DNA of 64,000 nucleotides, from contig CAWIJK010000002.1 of assembly GCA_963836375.1 (NCBI GenBank), positions 620,001-684,000 on the forward strand. The letters run 5' to 3'. Positions within the stretch are counted from its first letter, which is position 1. Each line of letters starts with the position of its first letter. The DNA comes from CAWIJK01 sp963836375 (GTDB taxonomy: Bacteria; Actinomycetota; Acidimicrobiia; Acidimicrobiales; RAAP-2). Shown here piece after piece: positions 1 through 8,063 of this stretch. A program made the translations under genes and the position numbers. The notes under the pieces were generated by a model that saw nothing but the letters and a program-made list of their open reading frames with translations, had not been told where the DNA came from and did not search any database.

Positions 1-561
1 CTGGTGCTCGGGGTGGTCTGCGCCATGAAGTTCACGGCCTGGCCGCTCGCCGCCCTGGCCCTGTTCGCGGCGCGTGACAAAGAGGGTCGGCGCCAGCCGT
101 GGCGGATGGCCCTCGGGATGGCCGTGGTGATCGGACCGGTCGTGGTGCCGTTCCTCCTGCGCAATCCCCAGGCCTTCGTCCAGAACGTGATCCAGTTCCC
201 CCTCGGGCTCTCCGGGGTGGCCTCCCCGGCGGCCAGCCCGATGCCCGGCCACCTGTTGGTGGCCGCGTTCCCCTGGCTGCACCGGATCCTGCCGTTGACC
301 GTGGCCGTGGTCGGGGGGGTGGTGCTGGTCCGCTACCTCGTCCGCAAGCCCCCGAGGACGGCCTCGGCCGTCTCGTCGCTCGGGGGCTGGGTGATGCTGG
401 TGGCCATCATGTTCGCCCCGGCGACCCGCATCGGCTACCTGTTGTACCCGATCAACTTCTTCGTCTGGTCCTACATGCTGGACCGGGCCGAGCAGGTCGA
501 GCCGTGGGGTGAGGGATCCGCCGGGCGTTCGAAGCCCTCCGAGCCGGTGCTCGCCGCCTGA
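1..561 (+). CDS. C-terminal part of a polytopic membrane protein, possibly GT87/DUF2029-type mannosyltransferase
   Basis: The reading frame is open from the first base, so the gene starts upstream of the window and only about 186 residues are visible. These hold four or five hydrophobic segments, including one around 'MKFTAWPLAALALF' and one at 'WVMLVAIMFAP', and a polar tail rich in Glu, Gly and Ser. A cytoplasmic-side 'KxTAWPL' motif followed by alternating membrane segments resembles the C-terminal half of polyprenyl-phosphate mannose-dependent GT87 glycosyltransferases. This is inference, since the catalytic N-terminal half is outside the window. It could equally be another integral membrane protein. 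Confidence 0.55.
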   Translation: MVLGVVCAMKFTAWPLAALALFAARDKEGRRQPWRMALGMAVVIGPVVVPFLLRNPQAFVQNVIQFPLGLSGVASPAASPMPGHLLVAAFPWLHRILPLTVAVVGGVVLVRYLVRKPPRTASAVSSLGGWVMLVAIMFAPATRIGYLLYPINFFVWSYMLDRAEQVEPWGEGSAGRSKPSEPVLAA

Positions 562-583
562 ACGAGCGCCCGGGGGTCAGGGC

Positions 584-1225
584 TCAGTTGCCGTCGGGGA
601 CCTGGAAGAGCCGCAGGGTGAACGGTGTGGTGCCGGTGGCCGAGGCGCCGAAGGTGGTCGGTGAGATCACCGCGCCGGCCTCCCACTGCCACCCGTCGTC
701 CCCGGACTTCTCGGCCAGGATCTCCATGCCGGGCTGGCCGGTCGGGGTGCCGGTGCTCGAGATATGCCACCCGAGCCGGGACAACTCGGTGCGGTAGAAG
801 GTGATCATCGCCTCCTCTGAGGTGGCCATGGTGAAGCGCACCGCCTCGTCGTACTGTCCGGCGTCGGCGCTGTAGTCGATCGAGGTGCCGGCCACCGCCC
901 CACGCGGGATGGTGAGGGCGTCGACGACGTTGGCCGGCGGCGAACCGGGTTGGAGGATGGGGGCCAGGGCGCCTCGGGCGGCGACGGCCACCAACGAGGT
1001 GCCCGGGACCCGCGCCGCCGCCGGCTGCCGCGCGGTGTTGGACCCCGACCCCCACAGGGCCGATCCGATGCCGAAGAGCCCCAGGATCACCACCGCCAGC
1101 CCGAGGACCAGCAGGGCCGGGCGCATGCTCGGCCCTTGCTGGCGGGCCGGGGGGGACGGGACCGGTGACGTCGAGGTGTCGGGTACCTCGGTGTCGGCCC
1201 CCCGGGCGGTGCTGACGTCGGCCAT
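584..1225 (-). CDS. Hypothetical single-pass membrane-anchored protein
   Basis: A 213-residue protein of unknown function. Residues 1-32 are polar and Pro/Ser-rich, then one strong membrane helix ('LLVLGLAVVILGLFGIG') is followed by a roughly 150-residue domain that would lie outside the membrane. That domain has the look of a small alpha/beta fold ('ITFYRTELSRLGWHISS' and 'GDDGWQWEAG'), a pattern seen in secreted actinobacterial proteins of unknown role. The start is an ATG at MADVSTARG. It lies just downstream of thiD on the same strand with a 59-nt gap and converges on the membrane protein to its left. No function is proposed. Confidence 0.75.
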   Translation of the reverse strand: MADVSTARGADTEVPDTSTSPVPSPPARQQGPSMRPALLVLGLAVVILGLFGIGSALWGSGSNTARQPAAARVPGTSLVAVAARGALAPILQPGSPPANVVDALTIPRGAVAGTSIDYSADAGQYDEAVRFTMATSEEAMITFYRTELSRLGWHISSTGTPTGQPGMEILAEKSGDDGWQWEAGAVISPTTFGASATGTTPFTLRLFQVPDGN

Positions 1226-1284
1226 GGGGGCCCAAGCCTACGACCGGTGCCGCCGACGCCGCGCCCGGGCCCGGCCGGGGCCCC

Positions 1285-2115
1285 TCAGGTTCCCGACCAC
1301 CCCAGGTGGTCGATCGGGCCGTGGCCGGCCCCCAGTCGCCAGCCCGCGGCCCCGACGAGGGCCCGGTGGACGAAGGCCTTGGCCGCGCCGACCGCGCCCA
1401 GGGGCTCGGCCCCGAGGGCCAGGTTGGCGGCGATGGCTGCCGAGAGCGAGCACCCCGTCCCGTGGTCGTTGCCGGTGGCCACCCGTTCGGCCTCGAGGAT
1501 CTCGATCCCGCCGGGCCCGGCCACCACGTCGGGGGCACCGCCGTGGGCCCGTTCCCCCCCGGCCGCCTCGAAGTGGCCGCCTTTGACCACCACCACCTCG
1601 GCCCCGAGGGCGCGCAGTTCCTCGGCCGCCTCCACCATGGCGTCCACCGTCGCCAGGTCGCCCAGGGCCCGGCCGGTGAGCAGCGCCGCCTCGCGGAGGT
1701 TGGGCGTGGCCACCAGGGCGTGGGGGAGGAGGAGGTCGCGGTAGGCCCGGACCCCGCCCTCGCCCATGAGGGCGTGTCCGCTGGAGGAGACGAGGACCGG
1801 GTCGACCACCAGGTTCACCAGCTCGCCGGCCGCCGCCAGCCCGGCGACGGCGGCCACGGTGGCCGGGCTGGCCAGCATCCCGGTCTTGACCGCGCCGGGC
1901 GCCAGGTCGGCCCGCACCGCCTCGATCTGGTCCACCACGAAGGAGGGCTCGACGGTCACCACGCCGAGGACGGCCGCCGTGTGCTGCGCGGTGAGCGCGG
2001 TGACCGCACAGCAGCCGTGGACCCCGTGGGCGGCAAAGGTCCGCAGGTCGGCCTGGAGACCGGCTCCACCGCCCGAGTCCGAACCAGCGATGGTGAGGGC
2101 GATCCGCGGGGTCAC
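1285..2115 (-). CDS. thiD: Hydroxymethylpyrimidine/phosphomethylpyrimidine kinase ThiD
   Basis: ThiD phosphorylates HMP to HMP-P and then HMP-PP, the pyrimidine half of thiamine. The 276-residue protein matches the family length. Visible motifs are the N-terminal 'SDSGGGAGLQADL' substrate-binding signature, 'VDPVLVSSSGHAL' in the middle, 'TPNLREA', and the ATP/anion-hole motif 'NDHGTGCSLSAA' near the C-terminus. The frame is open far upstream, but homology begins at the GTG giving VTPRIALTIAG, so I place the start there. It is divergent from thiG, so two thiamine genes flank one 309-nt control region; no TPP riboswitch is evident in it. Confidence 0.93.
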   Translation of the reverse strand: MTPRIALTIAGSDSGGGAGLQADLRTFAAHGVHGCCAVTALTAQHTAAVLGVVTVEPSFVVDQIEAVRADLAPGAVKTGMLASPATVAAVAGLAAAGELVNLVVDPVLVSSSGHALMGEGGVRAYRDLLLPHALVATPNLREAALLTGRALGDLATVDAMVEAAEELRALGAEVVVVKGGHFEAAGGERAHGGAPDVVAGPGGIEILEAERVATGNDHGTGCSLSAAIAANLALGAEPLGAVGAAKAFVHRALVGAAGWRLGAGHGPIDHLGWSGT

Positions 2116-2182
2116 CGCCCGAAGACTACCGAGGGTCCGGACCTCGTTTCGTGGCGGGCCGGCACGGCTCGGCCACCGCGCC

Positions 2183-2238
2183 GTCGAGTCCGGGCCGTCG
2201 AGTCCGGGCCGTCGAGTCCGGGCCGTCGAGTCCGGGCC
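2183..2238. repeat. Four perfect tandem copies of a 14-bp unit
   Basis: The unit GTCGAGTCCGGGCC is repeated four times without interruption, and a partial GTCGA follows. It sits in the 309-nt intergenic region between divergent thiD and thiG. The unit is not a multiple of three and no convincing gene covers it, so it behaves as a non-coding minisatellite. Nothing else recognisable is seen in this interval. Confidence 0.9.
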
Positions 2239-2424
2239 GTCGACGACGAGGTCCACTCGCCGGCCCGGCGTCGGCGCCGGTGGGGGAGGGCGAGCGCCGC
2301 TCGGGGTTCCCGGTGCCTCGAGCCAGATGAGGACCGGTCCGCGCGACGCGTCGGGCGCCGCCTCCGCACCCCACCGGGGGTGGCCGTCGTCGGGAGCGAT
2401 CGGGGCGCCGGTACGCTGGCGTAG

Positions 2425-3246
2425 GTGTCGAGGGACCCGCGACCGCCCGGCGCCGGGCCCGCCCTCGAGGGCCTGGTCATCGCCGGCGAGGAGGTGGGCT
2501 CGCGTCTGCTCCTCGGCACGGGGGGCATGGCGAGCCTCGAGGCCCTCGGAGCGGCGCTCGACGGCTCGGGGGCGGCGGTGGCCACGGTGGCCGTGCGCCG
2601 TCTCGACCCGAGCGGGCGGGGTGCGCTCCTCGACGTCCTGACCGGGCGCGGCGTCCGGGTGTTGCCGAACACCGCGGGGTGCTATACCGCCGCCGACGCC
2701 GTCCTCACCGCGAAGCTCGCCCGCGAGGCGTTCGGCACCACGTGGGTCAAGCTCGAGGTGATCGGCGACGACCGGACGCTGCTGCCGGACCCGATCGAAC
2801 TGGTGGCGGCGGCCGAGCAGCTCGTCGAAGAGGGGTTCGTCGTGCTGCCCTACGCCCCCGACGACCCAGTCGTCGCCCGGCGCCTCGAGCAGGCCGGGTG
2901 CGCGGCGGTGATGCCGCTCGGCTCGCCCATCGGCAGCGGCCTGGGCATCCGAAACCCCCACAACCTCGCCCTGCTGCGCGAGGCGGTCGGTGTCCCGGTC
3001 ATCCTCGACGCCGGGGTGGGCACCGCATCGGACGCCGCCCAGGCAATGGAGCTCGGGTGCGACGCGGTGCTCGTGGCCACCGCCATCAACCGGGCCCACG
3101 ACCCCGCGGCCATGGCCCGGGCCATGCGCCTGGCCGTCGACGCCGGCCGGGGGGCCCGGCTGGCCGGCCGGATCCCCGTGCGGTTCCACGCCGAGCCCTC
3201 GAGCTCTGCCGAGGGCCGGGCCGACTTCGGGCCGGGACCCCCCTGA
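2425..3246 (+). CDS. thiG: Thiazole synthase ThiG
   Basis: ThiG forms the thiazole phosphate ring of thiamine from deoxyxylulose 5-phosphate, dehydroglycine and ThiS thiocarboxylate. The 273-residue TIM-barrel protein shows 'LLLGTGGMAS' at the N-terminus, 'LPNTAGCYTA', the Schiff-base lysine in 'WVKLEVIGD' (about Lys109), 'PLGSPIGSGLGIRNP' and 'PVILDAGVGTASDAA', all hallmarks of the family. The start is GTG. ThiS and ThiO are not adjacent and must be encoded elsewhere. The last 25 residues are Pro/Gly/Ser-rich and probably disordered. Confidence 0.95.
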   Translation: MSRDPRPPGAGPALEGLVIAGEEVGSRLLLGTGGMASLEALGAALDGSGAAVATVAVRRLDPSGRGALLDVLTGRGVRVLPNTAGCYTAADAVLTAKLAREAFGTTWVKLEVIGDDRTLLPDPIELVAAAEQLVEEGFVVLPYAPDDPVVARRLEQAGCAAVMPLGSPIGSGLGIRNPHNLALLREAVGVPVILDAGVGTASDAAQAMELGCDAVLVATAINRAHDPAAMARAMRLAVDAGRGARLAGRIPVRFHAEPSSSAEGRADFGPGPP

Positions 3247-3283
3247 GTGTCGGCCCGGGCCCGCCGCGACCACTCCGGCCAGG

Positions 3284-3302
3284 TAAGGTTAGGGCTGCCT
3301 AA
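3284..3302 (+). promoter_or_regulatory. IdeR/DtxR-type iron box
   Basis: The sequence TAAGGTTAGGGCTGCCTAA matches the DtxR/IdeR consensus TTAGGTTAGGCTAACCTAA at 14 of 19 positions and contains the perfect inverted repeat GTTAGG-gctg-CCTAAC. It lies 50 nt upstream of the start of a ferric-iron ABC transporter operon. Known biology: Fe2+-loaded IdeR/DtxR binds such boxes and represses iron-uptake genes. The match and position are seen; the regulation is inferred. Confidence 0.82.
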
Positions 3303-3351
3303 CAACATCTGATAGGCCCGGCTCCTAGAGCGGGTGGCCCCGGAGGTGTCG

Positions 3352-4383
3352 GTGGAGACGAGGCGGCTGTGGGGCGTGGCGGCGGCCGTCGTCGTCGCCG
3401 GGGGGCTGTTGTCGGCCTGCGGGGGCGGCGGTGGCGGCGGCGCCGGGTCGATCACCCTCTACAACGGTCAGCACCCCCAGACGACCCAGGCCCTGGTGAC
3501 CGCCTTCGAGCGTCAGACCGGGATCTCGGTGGCCGTCCGCAACGACGACGAGGACGTCTTCGCCAACCAGCTGGTGGCCGAGGGCTCGCACTCGCCGGCC
3601 GACGTGCTGTTCACCGAGAACTCGCCGCCGCTCGAATTCCTGGCCGACAAGTCCCTCCTCGCCCCGATCGACCCCTCCACCCTGGCCCGGGTGCCGGCCC
3701 GGTTCAACTCGCCCGACGGCCAGTGGGTGGGGGTGTCCGCCCGGGTCAGCGTGATGATCTTCAACACCGACGAGGTGCACCGAGACGACCTGCCGACCTC
3801 GGTGCTGGGCCTGGCCGATCCGAAGTGGCGGGGGAAGCTGGCCCTGGCACCGAGCGAGACCGACTTCCAGCCCATCGTGACCTCGGTCATCCGCACCTAC
3901 GGGGAGGCGGTGGCCCGCCGCTGGCTGCTCGGCCTGAAGGCCAACGCCGGCGATCACACCTACCCGGACAACGAGACGCTCGTCACCGCGGTCAACCAGG
4001 GCCAGGCCGCCGTGGGGATCATCAACCAGTACTACTGGTACCGCGAGCAGGTCGACGTCGGGTCGGCCGGGATGCACTCGTCGTTGGCCTACTTCAAGCC
4101 GGGCGACCCCGGTTACGTCCTGGACGTCTCGGGGGCGGCCGTCCTCAAGTCGAGCGCCCACCGGGCCGACGCCCAGCGCTTCGTGGCCTTCTTGGTCAGT
4201 CCCCAGGGCCAGGCGATCATCGCCCACAGCAACAGCTTCGAGTACCCGATCGCCGAGGGCCAGGCGGCCACGCCGGTGGGGGAGATCCCCCTGGCTCGGC
4301 TACAGCCCAACCCGGTCACCGTGGCCGAGCTCGGTGACGGGGCGGCCGCACTGGCCCTCCTCCAACAGGTCCAGCTCTTGTGA
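3352..4383 (+). CDS. fbpA: Ferric-iron ABC transporter substrate-binding lipoprotein (FbpA-like)
   Basis: This extracytoplasmic Fe3+-binding protein delivers iron to the permease encoded next. I chose GTG 3352 over GTG 3334 because GGAGG lies five bases upstream of it. From that start it has a short hydrophobic signal and lipobox 'LLSACG', so it should be lipid-anchored at the Cys. A Gly run follows, then a family-1 solute-binding fold with 'ITLYNGQHPQTTQALV' near the start. The 'NQYYWYR' segment carries the adjacent tyrosines that coordinate Fe3+ in FbpA/FutA proteins. Its stop overlaps the permease start by four bases. An iron box lies upstream. Confidence 0.9.
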   Translation: METRRLWGVAAAVVVAGGLLSACGGGGGGGAGSITLYNGQHPQTTQALVTAFERQTGISVAVRNDDEDVFANQLVAEGSHSPADVLFTENSPPLEFLADKSLLAPIDPSTLARVPARFNSPDGQWVGVSARVSVMIFNTDEVHRDDLPTSVLGLADPKWRGKLALAPSETDFQPIVTSVIRTYGEAVARRWLLGLKANAGDHTYPDNETLVTAVNQGQAAVGIINQYYWYREQVDVGSAGMHSSLAYFKPGDPGYVLDVSGAAVLKSSAHRADAQRFVAFLVSPQGQAIIAHSNSFEYPIAEGQAATPVGEIPLARLQPNPVTVAELGDGAAALALLQQVQLL

Positions 4384-5981
4384 CGGCCACCGTCGAGGCC
4401 GCCCCGGCCCCGCCCGCCCGTCCCGCCCGCCCGCCGGCGCCCGCCCGGCGGCGCCGGCCCCGGGTGCTGGTGGCCCTGGCCACCGCCGTCGCCGTGGTCC
4501 TGCTCCTCCCGCTCGTCTTCCTCGTGGTCGAAGCCGCCCAGGACGGGTGGTCGACCCTGGCCCCGGTCCTGTTCCGACAGCTCACCGCCACCTTGTTGTG
4601 GAACACGGTGAGCCTGACCGTCGTGGTCACCGCCCTGTGCGCGCTGATCGGGACCCTGGCCGCCTGGTGCGTGGAGCGGACCGACCTGCCCGGCCGGCGG
4701 TTCTGGGCGGTGCTGGTGGTGGTGCCCGTCGGCATCCCCGACTTCGCCGTGGCCTTCGGGTGGAAGTCGGTCTTCCCCTCGGTCGGAGGCTTCGGCGGGG
4801 CGGTGCTGGTCATGACCTTGGCCGTCTACCCCCTGGTCTTCCTCCCAGTGGCCGCCAGCCTGCGCAGCGCCGACCCCGGTCAAGAAGAGGTGGCCCGCAG
4901 CCTCGGCGTCGGTCGGCTCCGGACCTTCTGGCGAGTGACGGTCGGCCAGGCCCGCCTGGCCATCTTGGGCGGTTCGGTCCTGGTGGCCCTGGTGGTCCTG
5001 GCCGAGTACGGGGCCTTCGAGATCCTCGGGTTCCGCACGTTCACCACCGAGATCTTCAGCGAGTACCTCACCGCCTTCAACACCCCGGCGGGTTGCGCGC
5101 TCTCCTTGGTGCTGGTGCTGCTCGGCGTCGGGGTGCTGGCCGGCGAGGGCGCGCTGCGCGGCCGGGGCCGGGCGACGCGCAGCGGGCCGCTGGCCGCACG
5201 CCTCGGCCGTCGCCACCGCCTGGGCCGGGCCCGGGTGCCGGTGGTGGCCGGCTTCGTGGCCCTGGTGGCCCTCGCCCTCGGGGTCCCGCTGGGGGCGATC
5301 GTCTACTGGCTCTTCGAGTCGGCGGCCTCCACCCTCCCGTCGGCGTCGCTCGGTTTCGCCGCCTGGCACACCGCCCTCTACAGCGGCTCGGCGGCCCTCG
5401 TGGCCACGGCGGCCGCCCTGCCGGTGGCGCTGCTGTCGGTCCGCTGGCCCGGTCGGAGCACCATGGCCGTCGAGCGCAGCACGTACCTGGTGCTGGCCAT
5501 GCCGGGTCTGGTGATCGCCCTCGCCCTCACCTACTTCTCGGAGAACGTGGCCAACGGGTTCTTGTACCAGAGCCCGTTCCTGCTCATCGCGGCCTACGCC
5601 ATCATGTTCTTCCCGCTGGCCCTGGTCGCCGTGCGCTCCTCGGTGGCCCGGGCCCCGGTCAGCTACGAGGAGCTCGGCCGCTCGCTCGGGCGGGGGCGCC
5701 TCGAGGTGCTCTGGTCGGTGACCCTGCCGCTCATCGCCCCGGGCCTGGCCGCCGCCTTCTGCCTGGTCTTCTTGGAGGCGGTGACCGAGCTGACGGCGAC
5801 CCTGGTGCTGATCCCGACCAACGCCCAGACCCTGGCCACCCAGTTCTGGATCTTCCAGAACAATCTGGCCTACCACCAGGCCGCCCCGTACGCCTTCGTG
5901 ATGATCGTCGTGGCCGCCGTCCCGAGCGTCCTCCTCGGGCGCTGGTTCGACCGCCTGCCCGGCGCGGCGGTGCCGGCGTGA
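4380..5981 (+). CDS. fbpB: Ferric-iron ABC transporter permease, fused two-domain (FbpB-like)
   Basis: A 533-residue integral membrane protein with about twelve predicted membrane helices in two homologous halves, as in FbpB/AfuB permeases. Each half has an EAA loop that docks the ATPase: 'EEVARSLGVGRLRTFWRV' in the first and 'EELGRSLGRGRLEVLWSV' in the second. The start is the GTG of a four-base GTGA overlap with the binding-protein gene, and the end overlaps the ATPase gene by four bases, so the three genes are translationally coupled. The first 30 residues are Pro/Ala/Arg-rich and cytoplasmic. Confidence 0.92.
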   Translation: MTATVEAAPAPPARPARPPAPARRRRPRVLVALATAVAVVLLLPLVFLVVEAAQDGWSTLAPVLFRQLTATLLWNTVSLTVVVTALCALIGTLAAWCVERTDLPGRRFWAVLVVVPVGIPDFAVAFGWKSVFPSVGGFGGAVLVMTLAVYPLVFLPVAASLRSADPGQEEVARSLGVGRLRTFWRVTVGQARLAILGGSVLVALVVLAEYGAFEILGFRTFTTEIFSEYLTAFNTPAGCALSLVLVLLGVGVLAGEGALRGRGRATRSGPLAARLGRRHRLGRARVPVVAGFVALVALALGVPLGAIVYWLFESAASTLPSASLGFAAWHTALYSGSAALVATAAALPVALLSVRWPGRSTMAVERSTYLVLAMPGLVIALALTYFSENVANGFLYQSPFLLIAAYAIMFFPLALVAVRSSVARAPVSYEELGRSLGRGRLEVLWSVTLPLIAPGLAAAFCLVFLEAVTELTATLVLIPTNAQTLATQFWIFQNNLAYHQAAPYAFVMIVVAAVPSVLLGRWFDRLPGAAVPA

Positions 5982-7078
5982 CCACCCTGGCCGTGGCCGG
6001 ACTGACCAAGGGCTTCGGCGACCAACCGGTGCTCACCGGCGTCGACCTCGAGGTGACGGGGGGCTCGCTCACCGCCATCCTCGGACCGTCGGGCAGCGGC
6101 AAGACCACCCTGTTGCGGGTGATCGCCGGCTTCGAGCGGGCCGACCGCGGCTCGGTGGCCATCGGGGGCCGGGTGGTCGACGACGCCGAGCACTACGTTG
6201 CCCCCGAGCACCGCAACATCGGCTACGTCCCCCAGGAGGGGGCCCTGTTCCCCCACCTCACGGTCGGGCGCAACGTGGCCTTCGGCCTGCCCAAGTCGGT
6301 CCGGCGCTCGGGGGTGGTGGGCGACCTGCTGGAGCTGGTCGGCCTGCGGGGCTGGGGGCGCCGCTACCCCCACCAGCTCTCGGGTGGCCAGCAGCAGCGG
6401 GTGGCCCTGGCCCGGGCCCTGGCCATCGAGCCGTCGGTCGTCTTGTTGGACGAGCCGTTCTCCTCGCTCGACGCCTCGTTGCGGGCGACGGTGCGCGCCG
6501 ACGTGCGAGAGATCCTCCGCACGGCCGGCACGACGGCGCTGCTGGTCACCCACGACCAGGACGAGGCCCTGAGCTGGGCCGACCACGTGGCCGTCATCCG
6601 CGAGGGCCGGATCGGACAGTTCGACACCCCCCAGCACCTCTACGAGCAGCCGGTGGACCCGGGCCTGGCCCGCTTCTTCGGCGACGCCAACCTCGTGCCC
6701 GGGGTGGTGGCGGGCACCGAGGTCACCACCGCCCTCGGGGTGCTCCCGGTCAGCGGGCCGGTGCCCGGTCCGGGCCGAGCCGCCGTCGTCTTGGTCCGGC
6801 CCGAGCAACTCGAGCTGACCCGCACCCCGGCCACCGCCCCGCTCACCGGGGTGGTGGTGGAGTACGAGTACTACGGCCACGACGCGGTGGTCCGCGTCCG
6901 CCCCGACACCCCGCTTGGTCCCGAGACCCTGGTGGCCCGGCTCAACGGGGGCTCGGCCTGGGCGCCGGGGACCCGCGTCGGGGTGACCGGCCGGGGTCCC
7001 GTGCTGGCCTGGCCGGCCCGCCCGGTGCCCGGAGGTGGGCCGGAGCCCGCCGGCGACGGGGAGATCACGCCCGCGTAA
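5978..7078 (+). CDS. fbpC: Ferric-iron ABC transporter ATP-binding protein (FbpC-like)
   Basis: A 366-residue ATPase that powers the iron importer. It has Walker A 'GPSGSGKTT', Q-loop 'YVPQEGALFPHLTV', ABC signature 'LSGGQQQRVALARAL', Walker B 'VVLLDEPFSSLD' and the switch histidine in 'LLVTHDQDEAL'. Beyond residue 240 it has the C-terminal TOBE-like domain common in iron and sugar importer ATPases ('AVVLVRPEQLEL'). The start is GTG in a four-base overlap with the permease stop. A Pro/Gly-rich tail ends the protein. Confidence 0.93.
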   Translation: MTTLAVAGLTKGFGDQPVLTGVDLEVTGGSLTAILGPSGSGKTTLLRVIAGFERADRGSVAIGGRVVDDAEHYVAPEHRNIGYVPQEGALFPHLTVGRNVAFGLPKSVRRSGVVGDLLELVGLRGWGRRYPHQLSGGQQQRVALARALAIEPSVVLLDEPFSSLDASLRATVRADVREILRTAGTTALLVTHDQDEALSWADHVAVIREGRIGQFDTPQHLYEQPVDPGLARFFGDANLVPGVVAGTEVTTALGVLPVSGPVPGPGRAAVVLVRPEQLELTRTPATAPLTGVVVEYEYYGHDAVVRVRPDTPLGPETLVARLNGGSAWAPGTRVGVTGRGPVLAWPARPVPGGGPEPAGDGEITPA

Positions 7079-7137
7079 CTACGCGAGTGTGGTCTTGGTC
7101 GGCTAGTGTCGGGCCGTCCGTTGAGCGAGGAGGTCCG

Positions 7138-7659
7138 ATGGCCGAGCGCGACCAGGCCAAGCCCGATGTCGGAGGGTTCCGTGGCCCGCAGGTCTGCGCG
7201 CTGGTCGGGATCACCTACCGCCAGCTCGACTACTGGGCCCGCACCGGCCTGCTGCGCCCCTCGCTGGCCGAGGCCAAGGGGAGCGGGACCAAGCGGGTCT
7301 ATTCGTACCTCGACGTGCTCGAGCTCAAGGTGATCAAGCAACTGCTCGACGCCGGCGTCTCCCTCCAATCGGCCCGGCGCGCCGTCGAGTGCCTGCGCGA
7401 CGGCCTCGGCACCGACCTGGCCTCGGCCAACCTGGTGCTCACCGGGACGAACTCGGTGCTGGCCCGGTCCAACGGCGAGATCGTCGACCTGCTGGCCGGC
7501 GGCCAGGGCGTCTTCAACATCGTCCCGTTGTCCGGCGTGGTCGACGAGTTGGCGGCCGACATCGTGGCCATCGAGCGCGGCGAGCCGGTCTCCCGCCAGC
7601 GCGCCGACACCCCGGTCGCGCTCGGCGGCGACCGTCCGGCCCGAGCCGCCGGGGAGTGA
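7138..7659 (+). CDS. MerR-family transcriptional regulator
   Basis: A 173-residue DNA-binding regulator. An N-terminal winged helix-turn-helix is seen in 'VCALVGITYRQLDYWARTGL', followed by 'YSYLDVLELKVIKQLLDAGV', the typical MerR linker into a dimerisation helix. The effector region lacks a metal-binding Cys cluster. The ATG is preceded by a strong GAGGAGG. The gene sits directly before the glycine-cleavage genes; in mycobacteria MerR-type genes of this class also lie near garA and gcv genes, which is known synteny. It may control the downstream genes, but that is inference. Confidence 0.88.
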   Translation: MAERDQAKPDVGGFRGPQVCALVGITYRQLDYWARTGLLRPSLAEAKGSGTKRVYSYLDVLELKVIKQLLDAGVSLQSARRAVECLRDGLGTDLASANLVLTGTNSVLARSNGEIVDLLAGGQGVFNIVPLSGVVDELAADIVAIERGEPVSRQRADTPVALGGDRPARAAGE

Positions 7660-8054
7660 CGGCGCAGCCGACGAGGACCGGTCGGCGCACGGGCCACCCC
7701 TCGTGCGCGCCCGCGTCGGGCGTGCACTTCGCCCACCCCTCCGAGCGCCTCTTTGCCGCGCTGCTCGACGCCAGCTCGATCCGCTGGCACTACGAGCCGG
7801 TCGAGTTCGCCCTGCGCTGGGACGACGGCGGGTCGCCGCGCTCGGGCTTCCGGCCCGACTTCTGGCTGCCCGACCACCGGTGCTTCGTCGAGCTGACCAC
7901 GGCCGACCAGCGCCTGGTGACCCGCAAGAACGCCAAGGTCCGCCGGCTGCGCGAGCTGTACCCCGAGGTGGACCTGGTGGTCGTCTACCAGCGGGACTTC
8001 CTGGCCCTGCTCGAGCACCACGGGCTCGATCTGGCCGCCGCCGCCGCCGCGTAA
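7656..8054 (+). CDS. Conserved hypothetical protein, possible PD-(D/E)XK-type fold
   Basis: A 132-residue protein translated from a GTG that overlaps the MerR stop by four bases. After a polar N-terminus it shows 'SERLFAALLDASSIRWHYEP', then 'SGFRPDFWLPDHRCFVELT', then 'TRKNAKVRRLRELYPEVDLVVVYQRDF'. The order PDFxLP followed by F-V-E-x-T on a beta strand resembles the PD-(D/E)XK nuclease core, but Thr stands where the catalytic Lys is expected unless the nearby Lys substitutes. Nuclease activity is therefore only a hypothesis. The last residues are an Ala run. Confidence 0.72.
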   Translation: MTAQPTRTGRRTGHPSCAPASGVHFAHPSERLFAALLDASSIRWHYEPVEFALRWDDGGSPRSGFRPDFWLPDHRCFVELTTADQRLVTRKNAKVRRLRELYPEVDLVVVYQRDFLALLEHHGLDLAAAAAA

Positions 8055-8063
8055 GCTGCGGAG

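Noticed and set aside
2116..2424. Possible TPP riboswitch between thiD and thiG
   Set aside because: The conserved CTGAGA and ACCTGATCTGG-type segments are absent on both strands.
7660..8063. Possible glycine riboswitch before gcvT
   Set aside because: The region is coding and has none of the conserved glycine-aptamer sequence.
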